This document shows positions 16,671 to 27,589 of a stretch of 64,000 nucleotides of DNA, piece after piece; positions within the stretch are counted from its first letter, which is position 1, and every line of letters begins with the position of its first letter. A program made the translations under genes and the position numbers. Source of the DNA: Streptomyces sp. CB02056 (GTDB taxonomy: Bacteria > Actinomycetota > Actinomycetes > Streptomycetales > Streptomycetaceae); contig NZ_LIPD01000018.1 in the NCBI RefSeq assembly GCF_001905545.1, positions 62,001 through 126,000 of the forward strand, in the 5' to 3' direction. The notes under the pieces are model-generated. The model did not search any database, had not been told where the DNA came from, and worked only from the letters and a program-made list of their open reading frames with translations.

Positions 16671-16788
16671 TTCGAAGCTCTGGAGAAGCTCTCTCGAATC
16701 CTTTCGAAGCCGTTCGAAGCCGTTCGAAAACAGCCGAAGCCTTTCGGAGGTTTCGAGGGCGTTCGAGGGGTTTCGCGGCTCTTTCGAA
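16671..16788. repeat. Cluster of TTCGAA palindromes between two P450 genes
   Basis: Five perfect TTCGAA hexamers occur at 16671, 16703, 16713, 16723 and 16783 (first base), with near copies such as CTCGAA and TTTCGAG between. The three central copies are spaced exactly 10 bases apart, one helical turn. The region is the 147-base gap between the two P450 genes. Confidence 0.85.
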
Positions 16789-16805
16789 CGGCGGGTGCGG
16801 GTGGA

Positions 16806-18050
16806 TCAGGCCGGGTGGCCGGGGGTGAACGAGACCGGCAGCGCCACCAGCCCGCGCACCCAGGCCGACGGCCGCCACACCAGCGCGTGCTCGGCCACCG
16901 CCAGCCGCAGGTCCGGCAGCCGGTCGAGCAGCACCTCGATCGCGGTGGTGGCGATCACCTCGGCCGCCTCCTGGGCCGGGAACGGGCAGCCGTGCTCGCC
17001 GTACGAGTAGCTCAGGTGCGCCCGGTTGCCCTCCGCCGGGCGGCCGTCCGGCTGCCGGACGGCCGGGTCGGCGTTGGCCCCGGCGATGCCGAGCAGGACC
17101 ATGTCCCCCTCGCCGATCCGCTGGCCGCCCACCTGGGTGTCGCGGACCGCCCAGCGTCCGGCGAAGATCTGGGTCGGGGTGTCCTCCCAGAGCGCCTCGT
17201 TCAGCGCCTGGCTGATGCTGCGCCGGCCGCCGGCCAGCGAGGCCGCGAACCGCTCGTCGGTGAGCATCAGCCGCAGCGTGTTGGAGATCCAGTACGAGCT
17301 CGGCTGGTGGCCGGCGATCAGCAGCACCCGCAGGTCGCGCATCACCTCGTCGTGGGTCAGCCCGGCCGGGTGCGCCAGCATCCGCGAGGCGACGTCGGCG
17401 CCCGGGTACTCGGCCTTCTCCTCGACCAGCGCGAGCATCAGCTCCAGCAGCCGTTGGGCGCCGGCCGGCGCGTCCGGGCCGCCGTCCAGCATGGCCAGCA
17501 GCGCCGCGATCAGCTGCGGCGCCTGCTCCTCGTCCAGGCCGAGCACCCGGCACAGCACCAGCAGCGGCATCCGGTGCGCGTACTCGGCGACCAGGTCTGC
17601 CTCGCCGCGCCCGGCGAACTCGTCGATCAGGCCGTCGGCGATCTCCTCCGCGTGCTTGCGCAGCTCGTACGGGTCGATCCCGGCCAGCGCGTCGGTGACC
17701 GCGCGCGAACGCCGGACGTGCTCCTCGCCCTCGGCGTAGAGGATCGAGGGGACGGGGGCCATCATCGGCTTCAGCGGCCAGTCGGCGGGCAGCGTCGCCC
17801 AGGCGTGCCAGCGGCTGGAGTCGCGGCCGAACAGCTGCGGCCGGCCGGTCACCTGCTGGAGCTCGCGGTAGCCGATGACCAGCCAGGCGGGCACGCCGCC
17901 GGCCAGCTCGACCGGGGCGACCGGGCCGTGCGCGGCGCGCAGCTCGCGGTAGAGCTGGGACGGGTCGGTCTGGAAGCGCGGCCCGTACAGCGGCGTGGCG
18001 CCGGCGTGCGCCGGGCAGCCCGGGGGCGGGGTGGCGGCGGGCTCGGTCAC
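16806..18050 (-). CDS. Atypical cytochrome P450 lacking the ExxR arginine (CYP157-like)
   Basis: A 414-residue P450. The heme loop is present (SYGEHGCPFPAQ, Cys355) but the K-helix motif that is almost invariant ExxR reads EALW (Glu285, Trp288), and the I-helix has AGHQPSSYW in place of the usual AGxxT. Known CYP157 proteins of streptomycete conservons also lack ExxR, and the position after cvnD fits that group. It overlaps the GTPase gene by four bases, so translation is coupled. The protein may fold and bind heme while having altered or no monooxygenase chemistry; that is inference. Its partner P450 follows downstream. Confidence 0.9.
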   Translation of the reverse strand: MTEPAATPPPGCPAHAGATPLYGPRFQTDPSQLYRELRAAHGPVAPVELAGGVPAWLVIGYRELQQVTGRPQLFGRDSSRWHAWATLPADWPLKPMMAPVPSILYAEGEEHVRRSRAVTDALAGIDPYELRKHAEEIADGLIDEFAGRGEADLVAEYAHRMPLLVLCRVLGLDEEQAPQLIAALLAMLDGGPDAPAGAQRLLELMLALVEEKAEYPGADVASRMLAHPAGLTHDEVMRDLRVLLIAGHQPSSYWISNTLRLMLTDERFAASLAGGRRSISQALNEALWEDTPTQIFAGRWAVRDTQVGGQRIGEGDMVLLGIAGANADPAVRQPDGRPAEGNRAHLSYSYGEHGCPFPAQEAAEVIATTAIEVLLDRLPDLRLAVAEHALVWRPSAWVRGLVALPVSFTPGHPA

Positions 18051-18871
18051 GGGGTGCTCTCCTCGTAGATCGCGGTGCGGGGCCCGGCCGGGGCTGGCCG
18101 CGCGGCGGGGGCCGTCTCGTCCTCCCCGGCGGCAGCGGCCGGGACGCCTCCGTCGGCACTGGCCAGGACGGCTCCGTCGGCACCGACCAGGGCGGCCTCG
18201 TCGGCCCCGGCCAGGGCGGCCAGGTGGTGGACCAGGGCGATCAGCACCCGCTTGCCGGACTCGCGGTCGCGCGCGTCGCAGTCCACCAGCGGCACCTCGG
18301 CCGGCAGGTCCAGCGCCTCGCGGACCTGCTCCAGGGTGTGGCCCGGCTCGCCGAAGTTGTTGCGGGCCACGATGAACGGCGTGCCGTGGTGCTCCAGCCG
18401 GTCGATGGCGTACCAGGAGTCCTCCAGGCGCCGGGTGTCCACCAGGACGACCGCGCCCAGGGCGCCGCTGAACAGGCGGTCCCAGAGGAACCAGAAACGT
18501 TCCTGCCCGGGCGCGCCGAACAGGTACAGCACCTGGCGCTCGGAAAGGGTGATCCGGCCGAAGTCGAAGGCGACCGTGGTGGAGCGCTTGCCCCAGGCGC
18601 CGGCCGGGTCGATGCCCTCGCCCGCCTTGGTCATCACCTCTTCGGTGTTCAGCGGACGGATCTCGCTGACCGAGCCGACCAGGGTGGTCTTGCCCACCCC
18701 GAAGCCGCCGACCACGACGATCTTCAGCGCGTTGTCGGCCGTCGCCCGCAGCGGGGTGCGCGCACCGGCGGGCCGGACGTCAGCGGCAGCCTGAACGGCG
18801 CCGGCGGGCCGGGCCTCCACAGCGGTCCGGACGCCGCCGGCGGCCGAGACGTCAGAGCTGTTGAAGGCCAT
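18047..18871 (-). CDS. cvnD: Conservon GTPase-like protein CvnD
   Basis: A 274-residue small Ras-like GTPase of the conservon type. The P-loop is GGFGVGKTT, the switch II region is FGAPGQERF, and the G4 position reads ARNNFG instead of a classic NKxD. About 40 residues precede the P-loop, and the C-terminal about 60 residues are an Ala/Gly/Asp-rich tail with imperfect repeats (VGADGAVL, ASADGG). Conservon proteins are thought to form a membrane complex resembling eukaryotic G-protein signalling. The gene overlaps cvnC by 20 bases and the downstream P450 gene by four. Confidence 0.93.
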   Translation of the reverse strand: MAFNSSDVSAAGGVRTAVEARPAGAVQAAADVRPAGARTPLRATADNALKIVVVGGFGVGKTTLVGSVSEIRPLNTEEVMTKAGEGIDPAGAWGKRSTTVAFDFGRITLSERQVLYLFGAPGQERFWFLWDRLFSGALGAVVLVDTRRLEDSWYAIDRLEHHGTPFIVARNNFGEPGHTLEQVREALDLPAEVPLVDCDARDRESGKRVLIALVHHLAALAGADEAALVGADGAVLASADGGVPAAAAGEDETAPAARPAPAGPRTAIYEESTP

Positions 18872-19220
18872 GCAGCACCTGCTTCAGCGTGTCGAGGTCG
18901 GGCAGCCGGGCCTTGTTCGGCGCGAACCGGGGGTGGCGGGCGGTGACCGCCCCGGACTCCAGCAGGTCGCCGAGCAGGATCTTCACCACCGAGACGGGCA
19001 GCGCCAGTTCCGCCGCCACCTCCACCACGGCGGTCGGGGCCTCGCACATCCGCAGGATCCGGGCGTGCTCCGACTGCATCCCGGGCGCCGGCCGCCGCTC
19101 GGCGACGATCAGGGTCACCAGGTCGAAGGCGTTCTCCGGGGAACGGCTGCGGCCCCGGGTGATGGTGTAGAGACGGTCCGGGTCGTCGTCGCGGCCCGGC
19201 AGCACCGGCCCCGGACTCAT
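18852..19220 (-). CDS. cvnC: Conservon DUF742 protein CvnC
   Basis: A 122-residue protein of the DUF742 family. It begins RLYTITRGRSR and contains a winged-helix-like segment (HARILRMCEAPTAVVEVAAE, then LPVSVVKILLGDLLESGAV), both typical of the family. It sits between the roadblock gene and the GTPase gene in the invariant order cvnA-B-C-D, overlapping cvnD by 20 bases. Its proposed role is as a connector within the conservon complex; direct DNA binding is possible but not shown by the sequence. Confidence 0.93.
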   Translation of the reverse strand: MSPGPVLPGRDDDPDRLYTITRGRSRSPENAFDLVTLIVAERRPAPGMQSEHARILRMCEAPTAVVEVAAELALPVSVVKILLGDLLESGAVTARHPRFAPNKARLPDLDTLKQVLHGLQQL

Positions 19221-19302
19221 GCGCCCACCTCGCTCCGCGCGGCGGGGGCGTCGACCCCCGCGACCCCCGCGACTCCTTCGACCGTCCGCTCGCTCCGCGC
19301 GC

Positions 19303-19737
19303 TCATATGACCGCGCTCTCTTGCGCGGCCTCGCCTTCCGCCGCCCGGGCGGGCGCGCTGAGGTGGACCCCGATCTGCTCGATCAGGCCGTGCATGTTGT
19401 GGCCGACCACGCCGACGTCCGCGTCGTCGTCCGTGACCACCGCCAGGTGCGCGCCCTCGCCGGCCGCCACGATGCACAGGATGCCGCCGTGGAACTCGGT
19501 CATCGACTGCCGCACGCCGCCGCTGCCGTCGCCGAACTCGATCGAGGCGCCGTGCGCCAGGCTCTGCAGACCGGAGGCGATGGCGGCCAGCTGGTCGGCC
19601 TGGTCGGTGCTCAGTCCGGCGGTGTGGCAGAGCTTGAGCCCGTCGGCGGAGAGCACCAGGGCGTGCCGGGTGCCGGGGGTCGCCGCCAGCAGGTTCTCCA
19701 ACAGCCAGTCGAGGTCACGGTCGGTGGCACTGCTCAT
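19303..19737 (-). CDS. cvnB: Conservon roadblock/LC7-domain protein CvnB
   Basis: A 144-residue single-domain roadblock/LC7 protein, a fold used by regulators of small GTPases. It begins DLDWLLENLLAATPGTRHAL and continues with SADGLKLCHTAGL, the usual pattern. The start ATG overlaps the stop of cvnA by one base (TGATG), so translation is probably coupled. An 82-base gap with short GACCCCCGC repeats separates it from cvnC. By analogy with other conservons it should modulate the CvnD GTPase. Confidence 0.93.
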   Translation of the reverse strand: MSSATDRDLDWLLENLLAATPGTRHALVLSADGLKLCHTAGLSTDQADQLAAIASGLQSLAHGASIEFGDGSGGVRQSMTEFHGGILCIVAAGEGAHLAVVTDDDADVGVVGHNMHGLIEQIGVHLSAPARAAEGEAAQESAVI

Positions 19738-21593
19738 CAGGTGTCCTTCTCGGTGACGGGGGAAGCGTCGGGCGTGGTGTCGGGGGCTGTGGTCGGCACC
19801 CCGGAAGGGTCGGTGGCCGGCGGCCCGGCAGAGTCGGCGGTCGGAGCCCCGGCAGGGTCCGTGACCGGCGTCCCGGCGGGGCCCTCGGTCGGAGCCCCGG
19901 CGGCGGGCTGCCCGGCCGCCACCGGACGGGCGGCGGCCCGGCGGAACGCGCCGAACCGGCCGGCCGCACCCGCCGCGTCGGTGCCGGCGGGCTTCGCCGC
20001 CCGGTCCGTCGCGGTGGCGGCGGTGGCCAGCGTCTGTCCGCGGCGGCGCTGCGGCAGGCCGCTGTCGGTCGTCCGGACGGGCGCGGCCGGCAGCGCGGGC
20101 ACGGTGGCGGTCCGCGTCCCGGCCGCGGCCTGCGTCCCGACGCGGGTCCGCTGCGCGGAGGGCGCCGGAGGCAGGGAGGCCGGGGCGGGGCGCGCCGAGG
20201 TGAGCGCGGGGCGCGCGGTCTCCGCGGGCGACGCCTGTACCGGTACGGACACCTGGACGGGCGCCGGGGCCGCGGCCGGTGCCGGGTGGGTGACCAGCTG
20301 ATGCGGGATCAGCATCACCACGCCGGTGCCGCCGCGCGCCGAGGGCCGGAAGGAGATCTGCAGCCCGTGCTTGCGTGCCAACACGCCGACCACCGCCAGC
20401 CCCAGGCGGGTACCCGCGGAGAGCGTGGTGAGGTCCAGCGGTTCGGCGGAGACGGCCCGTTCGGCCCGGCGCAGCCAACTGTCGCTCAGGCCCAGGCCGC
20501 TGTCCTCGACGGTGACCGCCAGCCCGGCGGGCACCTCCTCGACGTAGACGTGCACCTCGGCCGGCGGGGCGGAGAAGTTGGTGGCGTTGTCCAGCAGTTC
20601 GGCCAGCGCGTGCATCACGCCCTCGGCCGCGTACCCGGCGACCGCGGCGGTGCTGGCGTTGTGCAGCCGCACCCGCTGGTAGGCACCGATCCGGCCGAGC
20701 GCGCCGCGCAGCACCGACTCCACCGCGATCGGCTTGGCCCAACGGCGGCCCGAGCGGGCGCCGGTGAGCACCGCGATGCTGTCGGCCATCCGGCCCGCCT
20801 GGGCGGTCGAGTGGTCCAGGCTCAGCAGGTCGCCGAGGACCTCCTCGTCGTGCCGGTGCTGCATCTCGCGCAGCTCGGCGTGCATGCTCGTGGCCAGCGC
20901 CTGGACCCGCCCGGCGGCGGTCGCGCACACCGCGAGCGCGGCGGCCCGCAGCCGCTCGCCGCGGCCGATCTCCTCGCCGACGGCACGCAGCAGCGGGTAC
21001 TGGGGGTGCTTGCGGTGGACGGCCAGCGCACTGTCCACCGCCGCGCCGGCCCGCAGCTTCGCCACCACCTCGGGCAGCACGCCCTCGGTGATCCGGGCCA
21101 GCTCGGCGCGCTCGGCCTCGACCCGGGTCCGCTCCGCCTCCGCCCCGGCCCGCTCGGCGTCGAGTTCGGCCCGCAGCCGGGCCAGCTCGGCGTGCGCGGT
21201 GGTGACGTCGGCCTCGGCCCGGGCCTGCCCGGCGCGGGCGGCGTCCCGCTCGGCGAGCGCGGCGGCGGTGCGGTCGGCGGCGGCCGTCTCGGCCTGCCGG
21301 GCCGTGCCCGCGGCGACCAGCGCCGCCCGGGTCTCCTCGTGCTGCGCGGCCAGGTCCTCGGCCAGCCCGCGGGACCGCTCGACCCCGGCCGCCGCGAGGC
21401 CGACGGCGATCAGCCAGAGCACCGTGACGGCGCCCACCGCGAGGGCGGTGAGCGGCTGGTGCGCGCCGAGCGCCCTGGCCACGCCGACCGGCGCGGCGAC
21501 CAGCGCCAGCAGCACGGCGGCCGCGGTCAGGGCGACGGTGCGCGGCGCGGGCCGTCGGCGCGATCGGCCGTCGGGGCTGGTGGCTTCTCTCAT
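19737..21593 (-). CDS. cvnA: Conservon sensor histidine-kinase-like protein CvnA
   Basis: A 618-residue membrane protein from ATG 21593. Two hydrophobic segments (about residues 20-45 and 52-75) are followed by a long Ala/Glu/Arg coiled coil (residues about 85-190), a degenerate dimerisation region (LLSLDHSTAQAGRM) and a HATPase domain with N-box HALAELLDNATNFS and G boxes VEDSGLGL and TRLGLAVVGVLARKHG. The C-terminal about 180 residues are low-complexity Pro/Ala/Thr. There is no separate response regulator, as expected for a conservon. A longer start at 21749 would place the promoter inside the gene and is disfavoured. Confidence 0.9.
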   Translation of the reverse strand: MREATSPDGRSRRRPAPRTVALTAAAVLLALVAAPVGVARALGAHQPLTALAVGAVTVLWLIAVGLAAAGVERSRGLAEDLAAQHEETRAALVAAGTARQAETAAADRTAAALAERDAARAGQARAEADVTTAHAELARLRAELDAERAGAEAERTRVEAERAELARITEGVLPEVVAKLRAGAAVDSALAVHRKHPQYPLLRAVGEEIGRGERLRAAALAVCATAAGRVQALATSMHAELREMQHRHDEEVLGDLLSLDHSTAQAGRMADSIAVLTGARSGRRWAKPIAVESVLRGALGRIGAYQRVRLHNASTAAVAGYAAEGVMHALAELLDNATNFSAPPAEVHVYVEEVPAGLAVTVEDSGLGLSDSWLRRAERAVSAEPLDLTTLSAGTRLGLAVVGVLARKHGLQISFRPSARGGTGVVMLIPHQLVTHPAPAAAPAPVQVSVPVQASPAETARPALTSARPAPASLPPAPSAQRTRVGTQAAAGTRTATVPALPAAPVRTTDSGLPQRRRGQTLATAATATDRAAKPAGTDAAGAAGRFGAFRRAAARPVAAGQPAAGAPTEGPAGTPVTDPAGAPTADSAGPPATDPSGVPTTAPDTTPDASPVTEKDT

Positions 21594-21896
21594 CGGTGCG
21601 GTCCTCGGCAACGTCGGCGGGCGGCGGCGCGGGCGGCGGGTCGGCGACGGTTGCGGCCGCCGACAGCTGGTCGGGCGCATACCAGTCCGCCCGGCGACGT
21701 AGCGAAACGTCTCCGGGCGTCTGATCGGTTCACGCTTTCGGCCGATCATATCGATTCAGACATAGGCCTCAAGCGGCCAGTTGACGGCCAATCTCCTACC
21801 TTCACGCCGCCCACACCACACGACGACGCCCCGACGCCCACCCGAGCGCCACGCCTCACACCGTGGGCGCCCGTCCTGTGCCGGCGGCCGCCGACC
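21594..21896. other. Gap upstream of cvnA
   Basis: This 303-base region separates cvnA from the NAD(P)-binding gene on the same strand. It carries a good promoter candidate (21745-21772) and an otherwise featureless GC-rich stretch. No coding frame is supported. Confidence 0.6.
21745..21772 (-). promoter_or_regulatory. Candidate HrdB-type promoter of cvnA
   Basis: On the minus strand TTGAGG (21772-21767) is followed after 16 bases by TATGAT (21750-21745), close to the -35 and -10 consensus. This would give a leader of about 145 bases before the cvnA ATG at 21593. Confidence 0.5.
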
Positions 21897-22664
21897 TCAG
21901 CGGCCGCCGAACCGTCGCTCCAGTGCCTCCTCGAAGGTCCCCCGGCCCACCGCCCGATCCGGCGTCAGGTTGCCGCCCGCCCGCAGTCCGCGGCCGGTCG
22001 ATCCCGGCAGGGGCAGCGGCAGCAGCAACCGGCGCCTGCCCGCCGCCCGCAGGTAGGCCTCGGCCAGCTCCCGGTACGAACGCACCTGCGGGCCGCCGAC
22101 CTCCGGGGCGAAGCCGGCGGGCTCCTCCCCCGCCAGGTCCGCGACCGCCGCGGCCACCTCCCGTACGTCCACCGGCTGGCACGCCACCCCGCTCAGCACC
22201 GGGAGGACCGGCAGCTTCACGGAGGCGTCGAAGACCTTCAGCACCAGGTCGTGGAACTGCGTCGCCCGCAGCACCGTCCAGCCCAGCCCCGACTCCCGCA
22301 CCACCCGCTCACAGGCGAGCTTCGTCGCGTAGTACGCGAACGGCACCCGGTCGATCCCGACGATCGACACGTACACCAGGTGCCGCACCCCGGCCTCCCG
22401 GGCCCGGGCCACCAGCGTCCGGACCCCGGCCACGTCCGCCTTCTTCTGCGTGGTCGCGCAGTCCACCACCACGTCGGCCCCGGCCATCGCCTCCGCCACC
22501 CCGGCCCCGCCGACCAGGTCCCCGACCACCCACTCGACCCCGTCGCCCCCGTCCCGCACCCGCCGGCTCAGCCCCCGCACCGCCACCCCGCGCGCCACCA
22601 GCAGCCGCACCACCTCCCGCCCCAACGTCCCCGTCGCCCCGGTCACCAGCACCGTTCCGGCCAT
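21897..22664 (-). CDS. NAD(P)-binding atypical short-chain dehydrogenase family protein
   Basis: A 255-residue Rossmann-fold protein. The dinucleotide-binding loop is VLVTGATGTLGREVVRLL at the N-terminus, followed by HLVYVSIVGIDRVPF and AYYATKLACERV, typical of the NmrA-like/atypical SDR group in which the active-site Tyr-x3-Lys is retained (YYATK). Such proteins act as redox sensors or as reductases on small molecules; the substrate is unknown. ATG 22664 is preceded by GGGAAGG. It lies 38 bases downstream of the HNH-type pseudogene on the same strand. Confidence 0.88.
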   Translation of the reverse strand: MAGTVLVTGATGTLGREVVRLLVARGVAVRGLSRRVRDGGDGVEWVVGDLVGGAGVAEAMAGADVVVDCATTQKKADVAGVRTLVARAREAGVRHLVYVSIVGIDRVPFAYYATKLACERVVRESGLGWTVLRATQFHDLVLKVFDASVKLPVLPVLSGVACQPVDVREVAAAVADLAGEEPAGFAPEVGGPQVRSYRELAEAYLRAAGRRRLLLPLPLPGSTGRGLRAGGNLTPDRAVGRGTFEEALERRFGGR

Positions 22665-22702
22665 CACCGCACCACGCCTTCCCTGAAGAACCCCGTCACC
22701 CC

Positions 22703-23590
22703 CTACAGACCGGACACCGCCCCCGAACGTGACATCGGCACGCCGGATGCGCTCCGGGACGTCCGGCCCCGCCTGACCGCAGTCCGGATCCGGTGGCAGT
22801 TCGCACACACGGCCTCGCACTTGGCGATCTCCGCCGCGACCTCCGACCACGGCTTCCGCTCGGCGATCAGCTGCGACACGTTCGCCGACTTGGCGCCGCG
22901 CACATGGTCCCAGTCGAGGCCCCGGGCCCATCCCCGCCAACCGCAGTCGGCGCAGCCCCGCGCCAGCTTCAACCGGTCGTTCCGCGCCTGGGCCTCCACC
23001 ATCCGGGCCCAGGACGGAGGCAGCCGTTCCGTCGAACGCCCGCGCTGCCGCATCGTCCGCGCTCGATGGCAGCGGGCGCACCGAACCTCGCACTTGGCGA
23101 GCTCGGCCAGCAGCCGGTCCTTGGCGACGCACAGCTACACGAGGCGGGATATCGTCCCCGCCTTCTGCGTCGGGTCCAGGTGGTCGGGGTCCAAGGCCCG
23201 TACATCGGCGTACCCGCAGTCGACGCAGCCGCCGCTCTTCCACTCCGTCACCACGGCCTGAAGCCTGGCCCGCGACCGGCGCAGATCGTGTCCGGCACCG
23301 AGCTTCGCGCGCCGAGCGCGCTGCCGCTCCAGTGCGGCGGCCCGGACCTCCGGCCGTTCCCACTTCTTCCGCCGGGCCCGGTTCGCGGCCTCGCGGGCCT
23401 CCGGCCTCGCCGCCCTCGCCCGGACGGCCTGCTTGCACTCGCTCTGCAGACCGCTCGGCCTGCTCGCGTTCCTCGGGAAATCGGCGGCCGGGTGGTGGTC
23501 CCGGCACGCCGGGCACCAGATCGGGGTCTCCGGTGTGATCTCCGCCGCCGGTGGCCGTCGTGGTGCCCGCTTCTCTGCTCCTGTCGCCAT
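22703..23590 (-). pseudogene. Double-HNH endonuclease-like gene interrupted by an in-frame amber codon
   Basis: From ATG 23590 the frame gives a zinc-finger-like start (WCPACRDHHPAADFPRN...GLQSECK), a basic helical region and a first HNH-type module (CVDCGYADVRALDPDH). A TAG at 23135-23137 then stops it. The same frame continues without any shift: LAELAKCEVRCARCHRART completes module one, and a second module follows (CADCGWRGWARGLDWDH, later CEAVCANCHRIRT) to a stop at 22703. Both modules have the C-x2-C, DH and C-x2-CH pattern of HNH nucleases. CAG or CGG to TAG is a simple mutation, so this is most likely a recent pseudogene, unless amber readthrough or two separate polypeptides (ATG 23053) are used. 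Confidence 0.8.
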
Positions 23591-23622
23591 GCGCGCAGCA
23601 AAGCAACCCCGACCGACAGAAA

Positions 23623-23657
23623 AGGCGGGGCGAGGACGTGAAGTCCTCGCCCCGCCT
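23623..23657 (-). terminator. Terminator of nrdJ
   Basis: A perfect 15-base stem (AGGCGGGGCGAGGAC at 23623-23637 with its complement at 23643-23657) and a 5-base loop lie 42 bases past the nrdJ stop. On the minus strand the stem is followed by a short T-run (TTTT then CTG), as in a factor-independent terminator. Confidence 0.9.
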
Positions 23658-23698
23658 CAGGTTTTCACCTCATCGGGTGAAACCGGGGTCGGGCACGG

Positions 23699-26611
<2,913 letters not shown>

Positions 26612-26643
26612 TTCTCGCTCCTCCTCCTGGGCAAACGCCCGAA

Positions 26644-26754
26644 GTGCCCTGAAAAGTCCGGGCACTGCTGGTTCGTTCTTCCGGTGTGCGGGCAGGCAGG
26701 AACCCTGCCTGCTTACGCACGGTTTGTAGTGTTCTGTGCCCCGTTTTCGGGCAC
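26644..26754 (-). other. Three consecutive hairpins in the nrdR-nrdJ spacer
   Basis: Stems are GTGCCC/GGGCAC (26644-26665), GCAGGCAGG/CCTGCCTGC (26692-26712, extended by outer GTGCG/CGCAC at 26686-26720) and GTGCCC/GGGCAC (26736-26754). They occupy most of the 205-base gap ahead of the nrdJ ribosome site. None has a T-tract on the minus strand. They may tune the nrdR:nrdJ ratio by processing or attenuation; no cobalamin riboswitch core was recognised. Confidence 0.55.
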
Positions 26755-26816
26755 GCGTGGGCCCCGCGGGGCCGTGGTGGTGCGGGTGGCTGGGCCCGCG
26801 AGGGGCCCGGCGCCTC

Positions 26817-27317
26817 CTAGGGCGCGGCGGCGGACACGGACACGCAGGTGTCGTCCGCCTCGGGGGTGCGGGGCCGTTCTGCGCGGAGCTCCGCGATGGC
26901 GGCCTCGAAGTCTTCCAGTCCGTCGTACGCCTGGTACACGGAGGCGAAGCGCAGGTAGGCGACCACGTCGAGTTCCTTGAGCGGGCCGAGTATGGCCAGC
27001 CCCACGTCGTGGGTGGTCAGCTCGGCGCTGCCGCTGGCGCGCACGCACTCCTCGACCCGCTGGCCGAGCTGGGCGAGCGCGTCCTCGGTGACCGGGCGGC
27101 CCTGGCAGGCCTTGCGGACGCCGGTGATGACCTTCTGCCGGGAGAACGGCTCGGTGACGCCGCTGCGCTTGATGACCATCAGCGCGGCCGTCTCCACCGT
27201 GGTGAAGCGGCGGCCGCAGTCCGGGCACTGCCGACGACGGCGGATGCAGCTGCCGTCCTCGGTGGTCCGGCTGTCGACAACACGGCTGTCGGAGTGCCGG
27301 CAGAAGGGGCAGTGCAC
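26817..27317 (-). CDS. nrdR: Transcriptional repressor NrdR
   Basis: A 166-residue nucleotide-sensing repressor of ribonucleotide reductase genes. The N-terminal zinc ribbon starts HCPFCRHSDSRVVDSR and closes with CPDCGRRFTTVE; the ATP-cone follows (VIKRSGVTEPFSRQKVITGV and later VAYLRFASVYQAYD). GTG 27317 is preceded by GGGAGGG. It is the first gene of the nrdR-nrdJ operon and is divergent from lexA. Two NrdR-box-like sequences 31 bases apart lie upstream, so it should repress itself and nrdJ when dATP is high. The C-terminal tail is short and acidic. Confidence 0.97.
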   Translation of the reverse strand: MHCPFCRHSDSRVVDSRTTEDGSCIRRRRQCPDCGRRFTTVETAALMVIKRSGVTEPFSRQKVITGVRKACQGRPVTEDALAQLGQRVEECVRASGSAELTTHDVGLAILGPLKELDVVAYLRFASVYQAYDGLEDFEAAIAELRAERPRTPEADDTCVSVSAAAP

Positions 27318-27404
27318 CTCGGGATCCCTCCCTGGCAGAACGTTCGGACCTGTTGAGTCTATGCGATGCGCCCCCGGCCTCGGCAAGCTGATCATGCGGG
27401 GCGA

Positions 27405-27418
27405 CCACTAGTACTGGG
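27405..27418. promoter_or_regulatory. NrdR box, proximal
   Basis: CCACTAGTACTGGG resembles the NrdR consensus ACACTATATATAGTGT in its CACTA...TAG-type symmetry. It lies 88 bases upstream of the nrdR start and 31 bases from the second box, the spacing expected for cooperative NrdR binding on one face of DNA. Confidence 0.65.
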
Positions 27419-27435
27419 CACGGAGAGGACTGTAG

Positions 27436-27449
27436 CCACTACATCTAGG
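27436..27449. promoter_or_regulatory. NrdR box, distal
   Basis: CCACTACATCTAGG is the better match to the NrdR box (CACTACATCTAG). Its start is 31 bases from that of the proximal box, three helical turns. Confidence 0.7.
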
Positions 27450-27555
27450 ATGTCTGGGGGAGGTGAGCGCCTTGGCGTGTCGATGTCGCGAGGGGCCCGA
27501 TTAGACTGCCGGGGGCGAGTTTCGCTCGAACATTTACTCGATGTACAACAAAGCC

Positions 27556-27584
27556 TTGATCGAGTCAGTCAACTCCCGAATAAT
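27556..27584 (+). promoter_or_regulatory. lexA promoter
   Basis: TTGATC (27556-27561) and AATAAT (27579-27584) are separated by exactly 17 bases. The LexA box begins six bases after the -10, so a bound repressor would cover the transcription start. Confidence 0.65.
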
Positions 27585-27589
27585 TCACT

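Noticed and set aside
23135..23590. The two halves of the HNH gene as two separate genes
   Set aside because: The frame is continuous across the single TAG and the first HNH module is completed only downstream of it; no separate ribosome site precedes ATG 23053. One broken gene is simpler.
26612..26816. Cobalamin riboswitch upstream of nrdJ
   Set aside because: The spacer has hairpins, but no B12-box-like conserved core was recognised, and NrdR boxes upstream of nrdR explain the control.
27527..27540. Second LexA box upstream of lexA
   Set aside because: CGAACATTTACTCG matches only the left half of the SOS consensus; the right half reads ACTCG instead of GTTCG.
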